From: Isoptericola peretonis
Lineage (GTDB): Bacteria; Actinomycetota; Actinomycetes; Actinomycetales; Cellulomonadaceae
Assembly (NCBI GenBank): GCA_023241745.1
Contig: JALQCY010000007.1
Span: 66,612-130,611 of the forward strand
Length of the DNA: 64,000 bases
Reading direction: 5' to 3'
Below are positions 51,273 to 60,638 of the stretch, piece by piece. A program made the position numbers and the translations under genes. A model generated the notes under the pieces. It had not been told where the DNA came from. It did not search any database and worked only from the letters and a program-made list of their open reading frames with translations. Each line of letters opens with the position of its first letter. Position 1 is the first letter of the stretch.

Positions 51273-54200
51273 TGGTAACGCACCTCCTGGCTGCGGCGTC
51301 GGATGACGGTGACCTCGTCGCGCTGGTTGCCCGTGGGGCCGAGGTAGTTGAACGCGTAGGTGAGCTGGCCGTACCCGCCCGCCAGGTGCGTGGGCTTGAG
51401 CAGGATGCGGGTCAGGGAGTTGTGGATGCCGCCCCGGCGTCCGGAGGTCTCCGCGAGGGGCACGTCCACGGTGCGGTCGGTGGCGTGGTGCATGTACACC
51501 GTGCCCTCGGGCATGCGGTGGCTGACGACGGCCCGCGCGACGACGACGCCGTTGCGGTTCACCGCCTCGATCCACTCGTTGTCCGCGACGCCGATCTTCG
51601 CGGCGTCGGCCGGGCTCATCCAGATGTTCGGGCCGCCGCGGGACAGCGACAGCATGAACAGGTTGTCCTGGTACTCCGAGTGGATGGACCACTTGGAGTG
51701 GGGCGTCAGGTAGCGCACGGCCACGGCCGCGTGCCCGGTGCCGCTCCCGTCGGGTCCCCCGTCGTCGAAGGCGCCGGGCACCGGGGAGTCGCCGAACAGG
51801 TGGTGCAGGTCCAGCGGCGGCCGGTACACCGGGAGCTGCTCGCCCAGCTCGATCATCCAGTCGTGGTCGAGGTAGAAGTGCTGGCGTCCGGTGAGCGTGT
51901 GCCACGGCTTGAGGCGCTCCACGTTGACCGCGAACGCCGTGTACCGGCGCCCGCCGTGCTCCGAGCCGGACCACTCCGGGGAGGTGATCACCGTCGTCGG
52001 GCGCGACTGCACGTCCGGGAAGGTGACGCGCTTGGCCTGGTCGTCGCGTGCCAGGTCGGCGAGCGGCCGTCCCGTGCGCTTCTCCAGGTGCTCGAACCCC
52101 TGCACCGCGAGCCGGCCGTTGGTGGTGCCCGACAGGGCGAGGATCGTCTCGCAGGCGTGCGTGTCGCGGTCCAGGCGCGGCCGCCCGGCCGCCGGGCCCG
52201 AGGTGACGAGCCCGTTGACCTGGCCGAGCTTGCGCACCTCCTCGTCCGGCATGAACGCGACGCCCTTGGTGGCCATCCCCTTGGAGTCCGTCAGCGGCCC
52301 GAGCGCGGCCATGCGCGCCGCGAACGCCGGGTAGTCGCGCTGCACCACCTGCAGCCGCGGCATCGTCACGCCAGGGACGAGCTCGCGCTCGGTGACCGGG
52401 GCGCCGGAGTCGGTGAGCGTGCCGTGCGGTACGGCGAGCTCGTCGGGGGAGTCGTGCAGCAGCGGGGTGGCGACCAGGTCCTCGCGCACGCCCAGGTGCT
52501 CCTGCGACATCTCGGAGACCAGGCCGGCCAGGGTGTGGAACGTGTCGAAGTCCGTCCTGGTCTGCCAGGGCGGGCTGATCGCCGGGTTGAACGAGTGCAC
52601 GAACGGGTGCATGTCCGTGCTCGACAGGTCGTGCTTCTCGTACCAGGTCGCCGCCGGCAGCACGACGTCGGAGAACAGCGTGGTGCTCGTCATGCGGAAG
52701 TCCATCGTGACGAGCAGGTCGAGCTTGCCGCGCGGCGCCTCGTCGTGCCACGTCATCGACGCCGGACGGCGGCCGGCCGGGGCCTCGTCGGCGAGCACCG
52801 ACGCGTCCGTGCCGAGCAGGTGCTTGAGGAAGTACTCGTTGCCCTTGCCCGAGGAGCCGAGGATGTTGGCCCGCCAGATCGTCAGGACGCGCGGGAAGTT
52901 GGCCGGGTCGTCCGGGTCCTCGCACGCGAACCTGAGCCTCCCCGCCTTGAGCTCGTCGACGACGTGCCGCTCGGGCTCCTTGCCCGCCGCCCTGGCCTCG
53001 TCCACCAGGTCCAGGGGGTTGCGGTCGAACGTCGGGTAGCTCGGCATCCAGCCGCGCTGGGCGGACTCCACGAGGGCGTCCGCCGTCGTGCGCCCCGCGA
53101 GCCGCCCGGGCGCGAGGGGCGAGGCGAGCGCGTCGGCCGGCATCCCGTCGTACCGCCACTGGTCGGTGGCCAGGTAGAACCAGCCCGTGCCGATCATCTG
53201 CCGCGGCGGGCGCACCCAGTCCAGGCCGCCCGCGTACTGGGCCCACCCGGTGATCGGCCGGCACTTCTCCTGCCCCACGTAGTGCGCCCAGCCGCCGCCG
53301 TTGACGCCCTGGCAGCCCGTGATCGTGGTGAGCGTGAGGAACGCCCGGTAGATCGTGTCCGAGTGGAACCAGTGGTTCGCGCCCGCGCCCATGATGATCA
53401 TCGACCGGCCGCCGGAGTCCTCGGCGTTCTGCGCGAACTCGCGGCCGATCTGCGCGGCGTCCGCGGCGCGCACGCCGGTGATCTCCTCCTGCCAGGCGGG
53501 GGTGCCCGGGGCCGTCGCGTCGTCGTAGCCCGCGGGCCAGTCGCCCGGCAGCCCGAGGCCGGCACGCTCGACGCCGTACTGCGCCAGCAGCAGGTCGAAG
53601 ACCGTGGTGACCAGGTGCCCGCCCACCCGCCGGGTCGGCACGCCCCGCGTCAGGACGCCCTTGCCGCCCAGGTGCGCGGCGTCGTCGTCCGCGCCGTCGG
53701 GAAGGACGTCGAACCGGGGCAGCAGGACGGCGACGGGCTCGTTCTGCCGGCCCGCGTCCGCCACCGACAGCACCGGGTCGACGTCGCCCAGGTCGAGGTT
53801 CCACTTCCCCTCGCCGGCCTCGCCGTACCGGTCGGCCAGGGTGCCGTTCGGGGCGACGACGGAGCCGTCGGCGTCCAGCACCAGCGTGCGGAAGTGCGGG
53901 TTCGCCGAGGCCGACGCACCGGGCAGGACGTCGTCGTCCACGTCCGCCGCCGTGAGGAACTTGCCCGGCACGTAGGCGCCGTCACGTTCGTCGAGGCGCA
54001 CCAGGAACGGCGCGTCCGCGTACCTCTTGAGGTAGTCGACGAAGGGCGCGGTGCGCTTCTCGACCAGGAACTCACGCAGGATCACGTGCCCCATCGCCAT
54101 GGCCAGGGCGCCGTCCGTGCCCGGCTGCGGGGCGAGCCACTGGTCGGCGAACTTCGTGTTGTCCGCGTAGTCGGGGGACACCGAGACCACCTTGGTGCCG

Positions 54201-55078
54201 CGGTAGCGGGCCTCCGCCATGAAGTGCGCGTCCGGCGTCCTGGTCACGGGGATGTTCGAGCCCCACATGATGAGGTAGGACGAGTTCCACCAGTCCGCCG
54301 ACTCCGGCACGTCCGTCTGGTCGCCGAACACCTGCGGGCTCGCGACCGGCAGGTCGGCGTACCAGTCGTAGAACGACAGCATCGTTCCGCCGAGCATCTG
54401 CACGAACCGCGCCCCGACGCCGTGCGACACCATCGACATCGCCGGGATGGGGGAGAAGCCCGCGACCCGGTCCGGACCGTGCTCCTTGATGGTGTGCACG
54501 TGCGCCGCCGCGACGATCTCCGCCGCCTCGTCCCACGTCGCGCGCACCAGTCCGCCCTTGCCGCGCGCAGACTTGTACGCCCGGGCGGTCTCCGGGTCGG
54601 ACGTCAGCCGCTGCCACGCCAGCACGGGGTCGCCGCCCACCTCGGCCTTCGCCTGGCGGTAGGCCGCCAGCAGCACGCCCCGGACGTACGGGTAGCGCAC
54701 CCGCGTGGGCGAGTACGTGTACCAGGAGAACGCGGCCCCGCGGGGACAGCCCCGCGGCTCGTACTCCGGCGAGTCCGGCCCCACCGACGGGTAGTCGGTC
54801 TGCTGCGTCTCCCACGTGATGATGCCGTCCTTGACGTACACCTTCCAGGAGCAGGAGCCCGTGCAGTTCACGCCGTGGGTGGAGCGCACCACCTTGTCGT
54901 GCGACCAACGGTCCCGGTAGAAGACGTCTCCCTCGCGCCCGCCCTTGAGGAACAGCTGCCGCAGGTCCTCCGACACCTCCCCGGGTCGCAGGTGCTTGCC
55001 GAGCCGCAGCAGGGCGTCGGCTGCCCCGGTCGGCGGCGCCGCCCCGAGGTCGCGAACGGGCGGGCGGGTGGTCGACAT
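51269..55078 (-). CDS. narG: Respiratory nitrate reductase, alpha subunit
   Basis: A 1269-residue membrane-bound nitrate reductase catalytic subunit. The N-terminal FS0 cluster is ligated by His and three Cys in S-T-H-G-V-N-C-T-G-S-C-S-W and the later C-P-R-G. The segment F-Y-D-W-Y-A-D-L-P is typical of respiratory NarG and includes the Asp that ligates molybdenum. I-M-W-G-S-N-I-P-V-T-R-T-P-D-A-H-F is also diagnostic. There is no Tat signal, so it faces the cytoplasm. AGGAG precedes the ATG. The order narG-narH-narJ-narI with overlapping ends is the standard operon. No clear FNR-type site was found in its 279-bp upstream region, but an 18-bp imperfect inverted repeat (CGAAG arms, about 55104-55121) is present. 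Confidence 0.96.
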   Translation of the reverse strand: MSTTRPPVRDLGAAPPTGAADALLRLGKHLRPGEVSEDLRQLFLKGGREGDVFYRDRWSHDKVVRSTHGVNCTGSCSWKVYVKDGIITWETQQTDYPSVGPDSPEYEPRGCPRGAAFSWYTYSPTRVRYPYVRGVLLAAYRQAKAEVGGDPVLAWQRLTSDPETARAYKSARGKGGLVRATWDEAAEIVAAAHVHTIKEHGPDRVAGFSPIPAMSMVSHGVGARFVQMLGGTMLSFYDWYADLPVASPQVFGDQTDVPESADWWNSSYLIMWGSNIPVTRTPDAHFMAEARYRGTKVVSVSPDYADNTKFADQWLAPQPGTDGALAMAMGHVILREFLVEKRTAPFVDYLKRYADAPFLVRLDERDGAYVPGKFLTAADVDDDVLPGASASANPHFRTLVLDADGSVVAPNGTLADRYGEAGEGKWNLDLGDVDPVLSVADAGRQNEPVAVLLPRFDVLPDGADDDAAHLGGKGVLTRGVPTRRVGGHLVTTVFDLLLAQYGVERAGLGLPGDWPAGYDDATAPGTPAWQEEITGVRAADAAQIGREFAQNAEDSGGRSMIIMGAGANHWFHSDTIYRAFLTLTTITGCQGVNGGGWAHYVGQEKCRPITGWAQYAGGLDWVRPPRQMIGTGWFYLATDQWRYDGMPADALASPLAPGRLAGRTTADALVESAQRGWMPSYPTFDRNPLDLVDEARAAGKEPERHVVDELKAGRLRFACEDPDDPANFPRVLTIWRANILGSSGKGNEYFLKHLLGTDASVLADEAPAGRRPASMTWHDEAPRGKLDLLVTMDFRMTSTTLFSDVVLPAATWYEKHDLSSTDMHPFVHSFNPAISPPWQTRTDFDTFHTLAGLVSEMSQEHLGVREDLVATPLLHDSPDELAVPHGTLTDSGAPVTERELVPGVTMPRLQVVQRDYPAFAARMAALGPLTDSKGMATKGVAFMPDEEVRKLGQVNGLVTSGPAAGRPRLDRDTHACETILALSGTTNGRLAVQGFEHLEKRTGRPLADLARDDQAKRVTFPDVQSRPTTVITSPEWSGSEHGGRRYTAFAVNVERLKPWHTLTGRQHFYLDHDWMIELGEQLPVYRPPLDLHHLFGDSPVPGAFDDGGPDGSGTGHAAVAVRYLTPHSKWSIHSEYQDNLFMLSLSRGGPNIWMSPADAAKIGVADNEWIEAVNRNGVVVARAVVSHRMPEGTVYMHHATDRTVDVPLAETSGRRGGIHNSLTRILLKPTHLAGGYGQLTYAFNYLGPTGNQRDEVTVIRRRSQEVRYQ

Positions 55079-55196
55079 GCGCACTCCTGGAGCTGGGGGA
55101 ACCGAAGAGTCACTGCTTCGCATCATGGGCCCGGGCCTGCGGCGGTGCATGTCGAGGCGCACCTCACAGCGCGTCCGGGGCCCTTGTGCGTTCGTG

Positions 55197-55251
55197 CTCA
55201 CGCGCTTTTCACGCCCTGACGCCCGGCAGCGAAACACCGGCTCCCTAGCGT
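55197..55251 (+). promoter_or_regulatory. Candidate promoter and weak GlnR-like site for the assimilation operon
   Basis: TAGCGT (55246-55251) fits a -10 box about 105 nt before the transporter ATG. Upstream, CTCAC-N6-TTCAC (55197-55212) partly matches the GlnR half-site spacing (AC-N9-AC) and lies about 50 bp before the likely transcription start. The promoter region GGCTCCCTAGCGTCGGTC resembles that of nirB. The predicted leader holds a 7-bp hairpin at 55320-55336 and ends with AGGAGG 7 nt before the ATG. Confidence 0.4.
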
Positions 55252-55357
55252 CGGTCGCACGGCCCGACGTCGAGCCGCTCGGCACGAACCGCCTCCCGCA
55301 CCCGCGGGGACGGCCCGCCGCCCGACGTCGTCGGGCCCGCGCACAGGAGGACACGCG

Positions 55358-56722
55358 ATGGTTGCTCCGACCACGGCTGCTCCGGCCTCGGACGCCGCAC
55401 CCCTGGCCCCCGCCCCCGGCGCGCACGCCCGCCGCGGCCGCTGGATCGACGACTGGCGCCCCGAGGACCCGGCCTTCTGGGCCGGCGGGGGCAGGCGCGT
55501 CGCCCGGCGCAACCTCGTGCTCTCGGTGTTCGCCGAGTTCCTCGGGTTCTGCGTCTGGGCGCTGTGGTCGATCGTCGTGCCGCAGCTGCCGGCCGCCGGC
55601 TTCTCCCTCACGACCGACCAGATGTTCTGGCTCATCGCCGTCCCGTCGCTGGTCGGCGCCACGCTGCGCATCCCGTACACGCTCGCGGTGCCGGTGTTCG
55701 GGGGACGCACGTGGACCGTCGTGTCCGCGTCGCTGCTGCTGGTGCCCACCCTGGCGCTGGCGTTCGTCGTGCAGCGGCCCGAGACGTCGTTCGGCGTCAT
55801 GCTCGTCGTCGCGGCGCTCGCGGGCTTCGGCGGCGGCAACTTCGCCTCGTCGATGGCGAACATCTCCTTCTTCTTCCCGGAGAAGGAGAAGGGCGCGGCG
55901 CTGGGCTGGAACGCCGCGGGCGGCAACCTGGGCACCGCCGTCGTGCAGCTCGTCGTGCCGCTGGTGATCGTGTCCGGCGCGGGCATCGCGCTCGAGCGCG
56001 CGAGCCTCGTCTTCGTGCCGTTCATCGTGCTGGCGGCGTTCCTCGCCTGGCGGTTCATGGACAACCTGTCGGCGGCGAAGGCCGACCCGCGGTCGTTCGT
56101 GGTGGCAGTCCGCGAGCCGCACACGTGGGTCATCTCCTTCCTGTACATCGGCACCTTCGGGTCGTTCATCGGGTTCTCCGGGGCGTTCCCCACCCTCCTG
56201 GCCGGCCAGTTCCCCGAGGTGAGCCTGTCGCTGGCGTTCCTCGGCGCGCTGGTGGGATCGGTCGCCCGGCCCCTGGGCGGCATCCTGGCCGACCGCGTGG
56301 GCGGCGCGATGGTCACGGTCTGCTGCTACGCCGTGATGATCGTCGGGGCCGTCGGCGCGATCTCCGCGCTCGGGAGCCACCGGTTCGGCCTCTTCTTCGC
56401 GTCCTTCCTCGTGCTCTTCGTCGCGACCGGTGTCGGCAACGGGTCGGTGTACCGGATGATCCCGGCCGCGTTCCGCGTGGCCGGCGTCGGGCGGGACGCG
56501 GCGGCCACGGCCCGTGCCGCCGCGGGCTGCATCGGCGTCGCGGGGGCCGTCGGGGCGTTCGGCGGGTTCCTCATCCCGCGCGGCTTCGCGATGTCGACGT
56601 CGATGACGGGGTCCCTCGTGGCGGCCCTGTGGGTGTTCGTCGGCGCGTACGCCGTGATGGCGGTCGTCACCTGGGCGGTGTACGCGCGCCGCGGCACCGC
56701 GATGCGGGCGGCCCGGGTATGA
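55358..56722 (+). CDS. Nitrate transporter, MFS (NNP family), assimilatory
   Basis: A 454-residue nitrate/nitrite porter with about 12 spans and a 55-residue hydrophilic N-terminus. Two glycine-rich NNP signatures are visible, G-G-G-N-F-A-S-S-M-A-N-I-S-F-F-F-P and A-A-G-G-N-L-G. It differs from the NarK at 46786-48015 and is coupled by a 4-bp overlap to the assimilatory nitrate reductase, so it most likely imports nitrate as a nitrogen source. AGGAGG lies 7 nt before the ATG. Confidence 0.93.
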   Translation: MVAPTTAAPASDAAPLAPAPGAHARRGRWIDDWRPEDPAFWAGGGRRVARRNLVLSVFAEFLGFCVWALWSIVVPQLPAAGFSLTTDQMFWLIAVPSLVGATLRIPYTLAVPVFGGRTWTVVSASLLLVPTLALAFVVQRPETSFGVMLVVAALAGFGGGNFASSMANISFFFPEKEKGAALGWNAAGGNLGTAVVQLVVPLVIVSGAGIALERASLVFVPFIVLAAFLAWRFMDNLSAAKADPRSFVVAVREPHTWVISFLYIGTFGSFIGFSGAFPTLLAGQFPEVSLSLAFLGALVGSVARPLGGILADRVGGAMVTVCCYAVMIVGAVGAISALGSHRFGLFFASFLVLFVATGVGNGSVYRMIPAAFRVAGVGRDAAATARAAAGCIGVAGAVGAFGGFLIPRGFAMSTSMTGSLVAALWVFVGAYAVMAVVTWAVYARRGTAMRAARV

Positions 56723-58953
56723 CGGCTGCTGTTCCGGTGGCCGACGCGCCCGCCCCCGTCGCGACGCACTGCCCGTACTGCGCGCTCCAGTGCGGCATGG
56801 ACCTCACCCCGGCCGCCGACCAGCGGGCCGGCCGGGCGTCGCTCCCGGTGACGGTCACGCCGCGGCAGTTCCCCACCAACGGCGGCGGGCTGTGCCAGAA
56901 GGGCTGGACGAGCGCGACGGTGCTGCGCGCGCCCGACCGGCTCACCACACCGCTGGTGCGCGGGGCCGGCGGTGAGCTGGTTCCCGCGTCGTGGGACGCC
57001 GCCCTCGACCTCGTCGCCGGTCGGCTGTCCGCGCTGGCCGCCGAGCACGGCCCGGAGACCGTGGCGGTCTTCGGCGGCGGCGGGCTGACCAACGAGAAGG
57101 CCTACACGCTGGGCAAGTTCGCCCGCGCCGTCCTGCGCACCCCGAACATCGACTACAACGGCCGGTTCTGCATGTCGTCCGCGGCGGCCGCCGGCAACCG
57201 GGCGTTCGGGCTGGACCGCGGGCTGCCGTTCCCGGTCACCGACCTCGCCGGCGCGGACGCGATCCTGCTGCTCGGCTCGAACGTGGCCGAGACGATGCCG
57301 CCGTTCGTGCAGCACCTCGCGGGGGCGCGGTCGGCGGGCGGGCTCGTCGTCGTCGACCCGCGCCGCTCGGCGACGGCGCGGCTGGCCGACGGCGGCCAGG
57401 GCATCCACCTGCAGCCCGTGCCGGGCACGGACCTGGTGGTGCTGCTCGCGCTGCTGCACGTGCTGCTCGCGGAGCGGCTGGTGGACCGGGCGTACCTCGA
57501 CGCGCGGACTTCGGGGTCCGACGACGTCGCCCGGTCCGTCGCGGCCTGGTGGCCCGAGCGGGCCGAGACCGTGTGCGGCGTCCCGGCCGAGGAGCTGCGT
57601 CGGGTGGCGCGGCTGCTGGCCGCGGCGTCGCCGTCGCGCGGGGGGCGGGGCGCCTATGTGCTCACGGGACGCGGTGTCGAGCAGTCCGCGCAGGGCACCG
57701 CCACGGTGACCGCGGCGATCAACGTCGCGCTCGCGCTCGGGCTCGTGGGCCGCGTGGGCTCGGGGTACGGCTGCCTCACCGGTCAGGGCAACGGGCAGGG
57801 CGGTCGCGAGCACGGGCAGAAGTGCGACCAGCTGCCGGGCTACCGCAGGATCGACGACCCTGCGGCGCGCGCCCACGTGGCCGCCGTGTGGGGTGTCGAC
57901 CCGGCCACGCTGCCCGGCCCGGGCGTGCCCGCCGTCGCGCTGCTGACCTCCCTCGGCACCCCGGGCGGGCCGCGGGCGCTGCTCGTGCACGGCTCGAACG
58001 TCGTCGTGTCGGCGCCGAACGCGGACCGGGTGCGCGAGCGCCTGGCCGCCCTCGACCTGCTCGTGGTGTGCGACGTCGTGCCGTCCGAGACGGCGCTCCT
58101 GGCCGACGTCGTGCTGCCCACCACCCAGTGGGCCGAGGAGGAGGGCACGATGACGAACCTCGAGGGACGGGTGATCCGCCGCCGGCGCGCGGCCGGCCCG
58201 CCGGGTGAGGCCCGCTCCGAGCTGTGGATCCTCGCCGAGCTGGCGCGACGGCTGGGCTCGGACGTGGCCCTCGGGACCGACCCGGCCGCTGTCTTCGACG
58301 AGCTGGCGCGCGCGTCGGCGGGCGGCGTCGCCGACTACTCCGGGCTCAGCCACGCGCGCCTCGACGCCCACGAGGCCGCCGGCGGGGAAGGGCTCTACTG
58401 GCCCTGCCCCGCCACCCACGCCGACACCTCGTGCGACGGTGGGCACCCCGGGACGCCTCGCGTGTTCCTCGAACGGTTCGCCACGCCGGACGGGCGGGCG
58501 CGGATGGTCGCGGTGGACCACGCCGGCCCGTCCGACGACGTGCGCCCGGACGCGCCCGTCCACCTCGTCACCGGCCGGGTGCTGCAGCACTACCAGTCCG
58601 GGGCGCAGACGCACCGTGTGCCCGAGCTCGAGCGCCTGGTGCCCGAGCCGTACGTGGAGCTGCACCCGCTGCTCGGGCTGCGGGTGGGGGTCGGGGACGG
58701 AGCACTGGCGCGCCTGACGTCCGCGCGCGGCGTGATCGAGGCGACGGCCCGCTGGACCGACGCCGTCCGGCCGGACACCGTCTTCATGCCGTTCCACTGG
58801 AGCGGGGCCGGCAGCGTCAACCGCCTCACGACCGACGCCGTCGACCCCGTCTCCGCAATGCCCGAGTTCAAGGTGTGCGCGGTGGCGGTGACGCCCGCGG
58901 CCGAGCCCGCCCCGACGGCAGCGCCCGTCGAGACCCAGGAGGTCCCCGCATGA
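56719..58953 (+). CDS. Assimilatory nitrate reductase, catalytic subunit
   Basis: A 744-residue cytoplasmic molybdopterin oxidoreductase of the NasA/NarB group. The N-terminal [4Fe-4S] ligands are in C-P-Y-C-A-L-Q-C-G-M and the later L-C-Q-K-G-W. Molybdopterin-binding segments include D-Y-N-G-R-F-C-M-S-S-A-A-A-A, where Cys probably ligates Mo, and T-G-Q-G-N-G-Q-G-G-R-E-H-G-Q-K. The C-terminal dinucleotide domain begins near V-H-L-V-T-G-R-V-L. It reduces nitrate to nitrite using electrons from the flavoprotein encoded next, with which it overlaps by 4 bp. Confidence 0.94.
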   Translation: MTAAVPVADAPAPVATHCPYCALQCGMDLTPAADQRAGRASLPVTVTPRQFPTNGGGLCQKGWTSATVLRAPDRLTTPLVRGAGGELVPASWDAALDLVAGRLSALAAEHGPETVAVFGGGGLTNEKAYTLGKFARAVLRTPNIDYNGRFCMSSAAAAGNRAFGLDRGLPFPVTDLAGADAILLLGSNVAETMPPFVQHLAGARSAGGLVVVDPRRSATARLADGGQGIHLQPVPGTDLVVLLALLHVLLAERLVDRAYLDARTSGSDDVARSVAAWWPERAETVCGVPAEELRRVARLLAAASPSRGGRGAYVLTGRGVEQSAQGTATVTAAINVALALGLVGRVGSGYGCLTGQGNGQGGREHGQKCDQLPGYRRIDDPAARAHVAAVWGVDPATLPGPGVPAVALLTSLGTPGGPRALLVHGSNVVVSAPNADRVRERLAALDLLVVCDVVPSETALLADVVLPTTQWAEEEGTMTNLEGRVIRRRRAAGPPGEARSELWILAELARRLGSDVALGTDPAAVFDELARASAGGVADYSGLSHARLDAHEAAGGEGLYWPCPATHADTSCDGGHPGTPRVFLERFATPDGRARMVAVDHAGPSDDVRPDAPVHLVTGRVLQHYQSGAQTHRVPELERLVPEPYVELHPLLGLRVGVGDGALARLTSARGVIEATARWTDAVRPDTVFMPFHWSGAGSVNRLTTDAVDPVSAMPEFKVCAVAVTPAAEPAPTAAPVETQEVPA

Positions 58954-60638
58954 GCCACGACCCGCAGGAAGGCCTGAGGGTGCCGCACCGCGTGGTCGTC
59001 GTCGGCCACGGGATGGTCGGAGCGCGACTCGCGGACGAGCTCTCCCGCCGCGACGTCGACGGCGCGCTCGACGTCACGGTGCTCGGCGCCGAGCCGTACG
59101 AGCCGTACAACCGCGTGCTGCTGTCGGACGTCGTCGCCGGGCGCACCGACGTGGCGGCGATCGGCATGCCCACCGTCGACGACGGCCGCACCCGGGTGCT
59201 GCGCGGCACGGCCGCGGTCGCCGTCGACCGCGACGCGCGCGTGGTGCTCGGTGACGACGGCGCCCGGCACCCCTACGACCACCTCGTCCTCGCCACCGGC
59301 GCCACCGCCCGCCTGCCCGCCGTGCCCGGGCTCGGGACGGACCCGACGGCGCTGCCCGCCGGGGTGCACGCGCTGCGCACCCTCGACGACGCCCGCGAGG
59401 TGGTGGCGGCCACCGTGAACGCCCCGCGCGCGGTGGTCGTCGGCGGCGGCGTCCTGGGGGTCGAGGTGGCGCTCGGCCTCGCCGGGCGCGGTCTGCCGAC
59501 CACGCTCGTGCACGGCGCGGACGCGCCGATGGACCGGCAGCTCGGCGGCGAGGCGGGCCGGGTGCTGCGCGCCGCGCTGCAGGCGGAGGGCGTGACGGTG
59601 CGCACCGGGGTCCGCCCGGACGAGGTGCTCGTCGTCGGTGGGCGGGCCGTGGGTGTGCGGCTCGCGGGAGCGGTGCGCGAGCCGGGGGAGACGCTGGGCG
59701 CCGGCCTCGTCGTCCTGGCGTGCGGCACGACGCCGGAGACGTCGCTCGCCCGGCGCGCGGGCCTGGCCGTGGAGCGCGGCGTCGTCGTCGGGCCGGACCT
59801 GGCGAGCGTGACGGACCCGCAGGTCTTCGCGGTGGGGGACTGCGCCCAGCCGCCCGAGGGGTCGCGCGGGCTCGTGGCCGAGGGCTGGGACCAGGCGCGC
59901 CGCCTCGCGGACGCGCTGGTGGCGCTCGCGGCCCGGCCGCGCGCGGCGCACCGGCGCCCTGACCGGCCGCGCGAGCACCTGCGCCTGCCCGGGGACGGGG
60001 CGGGCCCGTCGATGGCGGTGCGGCTGGGCACGCTGCTGTCCTCCCGGGCGCCCGGCGGTCCGGCGTCGGGGGTCGACGCCCGGGGGACCGACGTCGTGAA
60101 GGTCAAGGCAGGGCCGCTGAGTGTGGTCGCCATGGGGCGGTGCGGTTCGGGCCGCGCGCCGGTCCCGGGGGAGCGGACCCTGCGCCTCGCCGACCCGGCC
60201 GCGGGGCGCTACGTCGAGGCCGTCGTGGCGGACGGCGTCCTCGTCGGGGCCACCTGCGTCGGCGACGCACGCGTGGCCGCGGACCTCACCGCCGCCTACA
60301 CCCGCCGCACGCCCGTGCCCGCGGACCCGGCGTTCCTGCTGCTCACCCCGGTCGCGCCCGCCGCGGAGCCGGCGTCCAGCCCCGAGCACATGCCCGACGA
60401 CGCCACCGTCTGCCGCTGCAACGGCGTCACGAAGCACGACATCGCGGCCTGCGTCGCGGACGGGGCGTCGACCCAGGACGACGTCGCCCGCGCCACCCGC
60501 GCCACGACCGGCTGCGGCAGCTGCACGGAGGCCGTGTGCGGGCTGGTGGACTGGCTGACCGCGGCCCGGGCGGAGGGGGCTCGCCGACCCGGCGCGGCGC
60601 TCGGTCAGGAGGCGGGCGCGGTCCACTCGAGCGTGTAG
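58950..60638 (+). CDS. Assimilatory nitrate reductase electron-transfer subunit (FAD/[2Fe-2S])
   Basis: A 562-residue flavoprotein. The first Rossmann motif V-V-V-V-G-H-G-M-V-G-A-R (about residue 15) binds FAD and the second, V-V-V-G-G-G-V-L-G-V-E (about 155), binds NAD(P)H. V-F-A-V-G-D-C-A closes the FAD domain near residue 295. A BFD-like [2Fe-2S] domain near the C-terminus has V-C-R-C-N-G-V-T and T-G-C-G-S-C-T. The layout resembles the N-terminal half of NirB and the NasB-type reductase partners, with no siroheme domain. It likely passes electrons from NAD(P)H to the nitrate reductase encoded just before it. The last 34 bp overlap the convergent methyltransferase gene. Confidence 0.88.
   Translation: MSHDPQEGLRVPHRVVVVGHGMVGARLADELSRRDVDGALDVTVLGAEPYEPYNRVLLSDVVAGRTDVAAIGMPTVDDGRTRVLRGTAAVAVDRDARVVLGDDGARHPYDHLVLATGATARLPAVPGLGTDPTALPAGVHALRTLDDAREVVAATVNAPRAVVVGGGVLGVEVALGLAGRGLPTTLVHGADAPMDRQLGGEAGRVLRAALQAEGVTVRTGVRPDEVLVVGGRAVGVRLAGAVREPGETLGAGLVVLACGTTPETSLARRAGLAVERGVVVGPDLASVTDPQVFAVGDCAQPPEGSRGLVAEGWDQARRLADALVALAARPRAAHRRPDRPREHLRLPGDGAGPSMAVRLGTLLSSRAPGGPASGVDARGTDVVKVKAGPLSVVAMGRCGSGRAPVPGERTLRLADPAAGRYVEAVVADGVLVGATCVGDARVAADLTAAYTRRTPVPADPAFLLLTPVAPAAEPASSPEHMPDDATVCRCNGVTKHDIAACVADGASTQDDVARATRATTGCGSCTEAVCGLVDWLTAARAEGARRPGAALGQEAGAVHSSV

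Noticed and set aside
51386..55219. A 1277-codon plus-strand open frame opposite narG/narH
   Set aside because: Antisense shadow of the clear narG and narH genes, with low-complexity composition.
55079..56380. N-terminal extension of the narG frame through the nitrate transporter gene
   Set aside because: The transporter on the other strand is a clear NNP protein, and the NarG family start with AGGAG lies at 55078.
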